The position numbers were made by a program, and so were the translations under genes. Below are positions 5,578 to 7,153 of a stretch of DNA of 7,153 nucleotides, piece after piece. Every line of letters starts with the position of its first letter. The first letter of the stretch is position 1. Origin of the DNA: Thiotrichales bacterium (GTDB lineage Bacteria; Pseudomonadota; Gammaproteobacteria; Thiomicrospirales; Thiomicrospiraceae); assembly GCA_027036095.1 (NCBI GenBank), contig JALVTA010000127.1, forward strand, positions 1-7,153, in the 5' to 3' direction. A model generated the notes under the pieces. It made no database searches and was not told the DNA's origin. It was given only the letters and a program-made list of their open reading frames with translations.

Positions 5578-6903
5578 TTACAGAATCAGCTGGCGGATGT
5601 CGCTCAGATACCGGGCGATGGTCTGGGTGAAGCGCACGCCCTCGGCCCCGTCAATGACGCGGTGGTCATAGCTGACGGAGAACGGCAGCATCAGCCGCGG
5701 TTCGAACTCGCTGCCATTCCATACCGGCTGCATCCTGGCCTTGGAAACCCCCATGATGCCCACCTCCGGTGCGTTGACAATCGGCGTGAAATTGGTGCCG
5801 CCAATACCGCCGAGGCTGGAGATGGTGAAGGTGCCGCCACTCATGTCCGCCGGTGTCAGCTTGCCGTCACGGGCGCGCTGGCTGACTTCCATCAACTCGC
5901 GGGAGAGCTGGAAGATGCCCTTCTGATCCACGTTCCGGATGACGGGCACCACCAGTCCATTGGGCGTGTCCACCGCAATGCCCAGGTTGTAGTATTTCTT
6001 CACGATGAGCGACTCGCCATCGGGAGAGAGTGAGCTGTTCATGTTGGGGAACTGCTTCAGCGCCGCCACCACCGCTTTCATGATGAATACCAGCGGGGTG
6101 ATTCTGACCCCTTCCTGCTCCGCCTGCGTCTTCAGGCCCTTGCGGAAAGCTTCCAGTTCGGTGATATCCGCCTCGTCGAACTGGGTGACATGGGGCACGT
6201 TGAGCCAGCAGGCGTGCAGATGGCGGCCCGAAATCTTCTTGATGCGGGACAGATCGACGGTCTCCACCTCGCCGAACTGGCTGAAGTCCGGCTGAGAGAT
6301 GGACGGGATGCCGGCCCCACCTGCCGCAGGTGCTGCAGCCGCAGTGGCCGCACCGCCCTGCATGACGGACTTGACGTAGCGCTGCACGTCCTCCTTGAGG
6401 ATGCGCCCCTTGGGTCCGGTGCCCTCCACCTGTGACAGATCCACACCCAGATGGCGAGCATAGGCGCGTATTGCCGGGCTGGCGTGATATTTCGCACCGG
6501 GCGCCTGCCGGTTGACCGGCTTCTCCTCCACTGCGGCAGACGCAGCGGGTGTCTCAACCGTTGCGGGCGCAGGCGTCTCAGTGGCCGGCGCCGGCTCGGG
6601 TGTTTTTTCTTCTGCCGGCTCGGCAGCGGCTTCGGCCGGGGCTTCCGGCTCGGAGGCACCCTCGTCAGCTACGTCGATTTCGGCGATGGGATCGCCCTCT
6701 TTCACCTTGTCGCCTTCGCTGACCAGCATTTTGACGATGGTGCCGGCATAGGGAGACGGCACCTCCATGGTGGCCTTGTCGGATTCCAGGGTGATCAGCG
6801 AGTCGTCCACGGCGACGGTGTCGCCTTCGTTGACCAGCACTTCGATCACATCCACCTGATCGAAGTCACCGATATCCGGCAGAGTGATGGTTTTGATGCT
6901 CAT
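5578..6903 (-). CDS. aceF: Dihydrolipoyllysine acetyltransferase (E2 of PDH)
   Basis: This is the E2 core of the PDH complex, which transfers acetyl groups from lipoyl arms to CoA. The 441 residues are arranged as one lipoyl domain (about 1-78; E-S-D-K-A with the lipoylated lysine at 43), a long Ala/Pro/Glu-rich linker (about 80-135), a peripheral subunit-binding domain (about 139-176: A-S-P-A-I-R-A-Y-A-R, then G-T-G-P-K-G-R-I-L-K-E-D-V), a second Ala/Gly linker, and the catalytic domain from about 212. The active-site S-Y-D-H-R-V-I-D-G gives His414 and Asp418, and the S-S-L-G-G stretch at 362-366 is also present. A single lipoyl domain is fewer than the three of E. coli; the E3 subunit carries another. 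The ATG at 6903 has AAGGAA nearby upstream. The gene lies 54 bases after aceE with a hairpin between. Its TAA stop is one base from the ATG of the broken DUF4160 gene. Confidence 0.97.
   Translation of the reverse strand: MSIKTITLPDIGDFDQVDVIEVLVNEGDTVAVDDSLITLESDKATMEVPSPYAGTIVKMLVSEGDKVKEGDPIAEIDVADEGASEPEAPAEAAAEPAEEKTPEPAPATETPAPATVETPAASAAVEEKPVNRQAPGAKYHASPAIRAYARHLGVDLSQVEGTGPKGRILKEDVQRYVKSVMQGGAATAAAAPAAGGAGIPSISQPDFSQFGEVETVDLSRIKKISGRHLHACWLNVPHVTQFDEADITELEAFRKGLKTQAEQEGVRITPLVFIMKAVVAALKQFPNMNSSLSPDGESLIVKKYYNLGIAVDTPNGLVVPVIRNVDQKGIFQLSRELMEVSQRARDGKLTPADMSGGTFTISSLGGIGGTNFTPIVNAPEVGIMGVSKARMQPVWNGSEFEPRLMLPFSVSYDHRVIDGAEGVRFTQTIARYLSDIRQLIL
6736..6882 (-). repeat. Lipoyl-domain coding repeat, copy in aceF
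   Basis: This is the partner of the repeat at 4928-5074, in the same orientation. The four residue differences cluster in one loop (N-E-G-D-T-V-A in aceF against Q-P-G-D-H-V-D in lpdA), while the rest, including the lipoyl-lysine hairpin, is identical. Confidence 0.85.
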
Positions 6904-6929
6904 ACAGCCTGTTCCTTCTGTCGGGTGTG

Positions 6930-6951
6930 AAAAGGGCCGCAGCGGCGGCCC
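6930..6951 (-). terminator. Hairpin with short T run between aceE and aceF (possible attenuator)
   Basis: On the - strand, GGGCCGC (6951-6945), loop CGCT, GCGGCCC (6940-6934), then four T residues (6933-6930). It starts seven bases after the aceE stop. The T run is short, and aceF clearly follows in the same operon, so partial termination or an mRNA-stabilising stem at the aceE 3' end is more likely than a full stop. Confidence 0.55.
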
Positions 6952-6957
6952 CGGTCA

Positions 6958-7153
6958 TTACAGATACAGCGGCCAGGTCTTGTCCGCCTCGATGCCGTAT
7001 TTGTCGATGGCCTGTCTGACCACGGTGCGGTCCAGCCTGCCGTCATCCGCCAGCCCCTTCAGCGCCGCAACGGCAATGTAGTAGCGGTTGACCTCGAAGA
7101 AGCGGCGCAGTTTCTGGCGTGTGTCAGAGCGGCCGAAACCGTCGGTACCCAGC
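6958..7153 (-). CDS. aceE: Pyruvate dehydrogenase E1 component, C-terminal end (5' part outside window)
   Basis: The last 64 codons of an open frame run off the window end and stop at TAA (6960-6958), followed directly by TGA. The sequence L-G-T-D-G-F-G-R-S-D-T-R at the window edge, then L-R-R-F-F-E-V-N-R-Y-Y-I and the terminal region I-D-K-Y-G-I-E-A-D-K, is the characteristic C-terminus of the homodimeric, thiamine-diphosphate-dependent E1 of proteobacterial PDH. E1 decarboxylates pyruvate and passes the acetyl group to the lipoyl arm of AceF. The thiamine-binding domains lie outside the window. Position upstream of aceF on the same strand supports the call over other transketolase-like proteins. 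Confidence 0.95.
   Translation of the reverse strand, partial: LGTDGFGRSDTRQKLRRFFEVNRYYIAVAALKGLADDGRLDRTVVRQAIDKYGIEADKTWPLYL

Overview
The window suggests a gammaproteobacterium with moderately high G+C. Core genes have long runs near 63% G+C (my hand count, 113 of 180 over 5581-5760). The pyruvate dehydrogenase (PDH) operon has the proteobacterial order aceE-aceF-lpdA, with an E3 subunit that carries its own lipoyl domain. Upstream is an RNase D gene overlapping a phosphofructokinase of the pyrophosphate-dependent lineage. The combination is compatible with Chromatiales/Ectothiorhodospiraceae-like organisms, but the genus cannot be fixed from this sequence.

Layout. On the + strand, 1-477 is the 3' end of an RNase D gene. 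It overlaps a complete phosphofructokinase gene (455-1726). Everything from 1735 to 7153 is on the - strand. Read in transcription order, that is: the 3' end of aceE (7153-6958), a short GC-rich hairpin, aceF (6903-5578), a small two-gene insert (a frameshifted DUF4160 gene at 5576-5333 and an intact DUF2442 gene at 5367-5113), lpdA (5098-3308), and an intrinsic terminator (3285-3264). Then come an AEC-family permease (3211-2309) and a second DUF4160/DUF2442 pair (2278-2030 and 2049-1735), which converges on the phosphofructokinase gene.

Function. AceE, AceF and LpdA form the PDH complex converting pyruvate to acetyl-CoA. The phosphofructokinase acts upstream in glycolysis. The permease probably exports or imports a small organic anion. 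The two DUF4160/DUF2442 pairs have no established function. Their compact, overlapping layout resembles toxin-antitoxin modules, but that is inference.

The main points of interest are as follows. Two different subtypes of the DUF4160/DUF2442 pair lie within about 4 kb, both on DNA near 50% G+C. One pair sits base-tight between aceF and lpdA, and its DUF4160 gene is broken by a frameshift while its partner stays intact. The phosphofructokinase has a mixed phosphoryl-donor signature: Gly at the position that is Asp in classical pyrophosphate enzymes, together with the Lys typical of that lineage. I see no RNA genes, CRISPR arrays, insertion sequences or phage genes.
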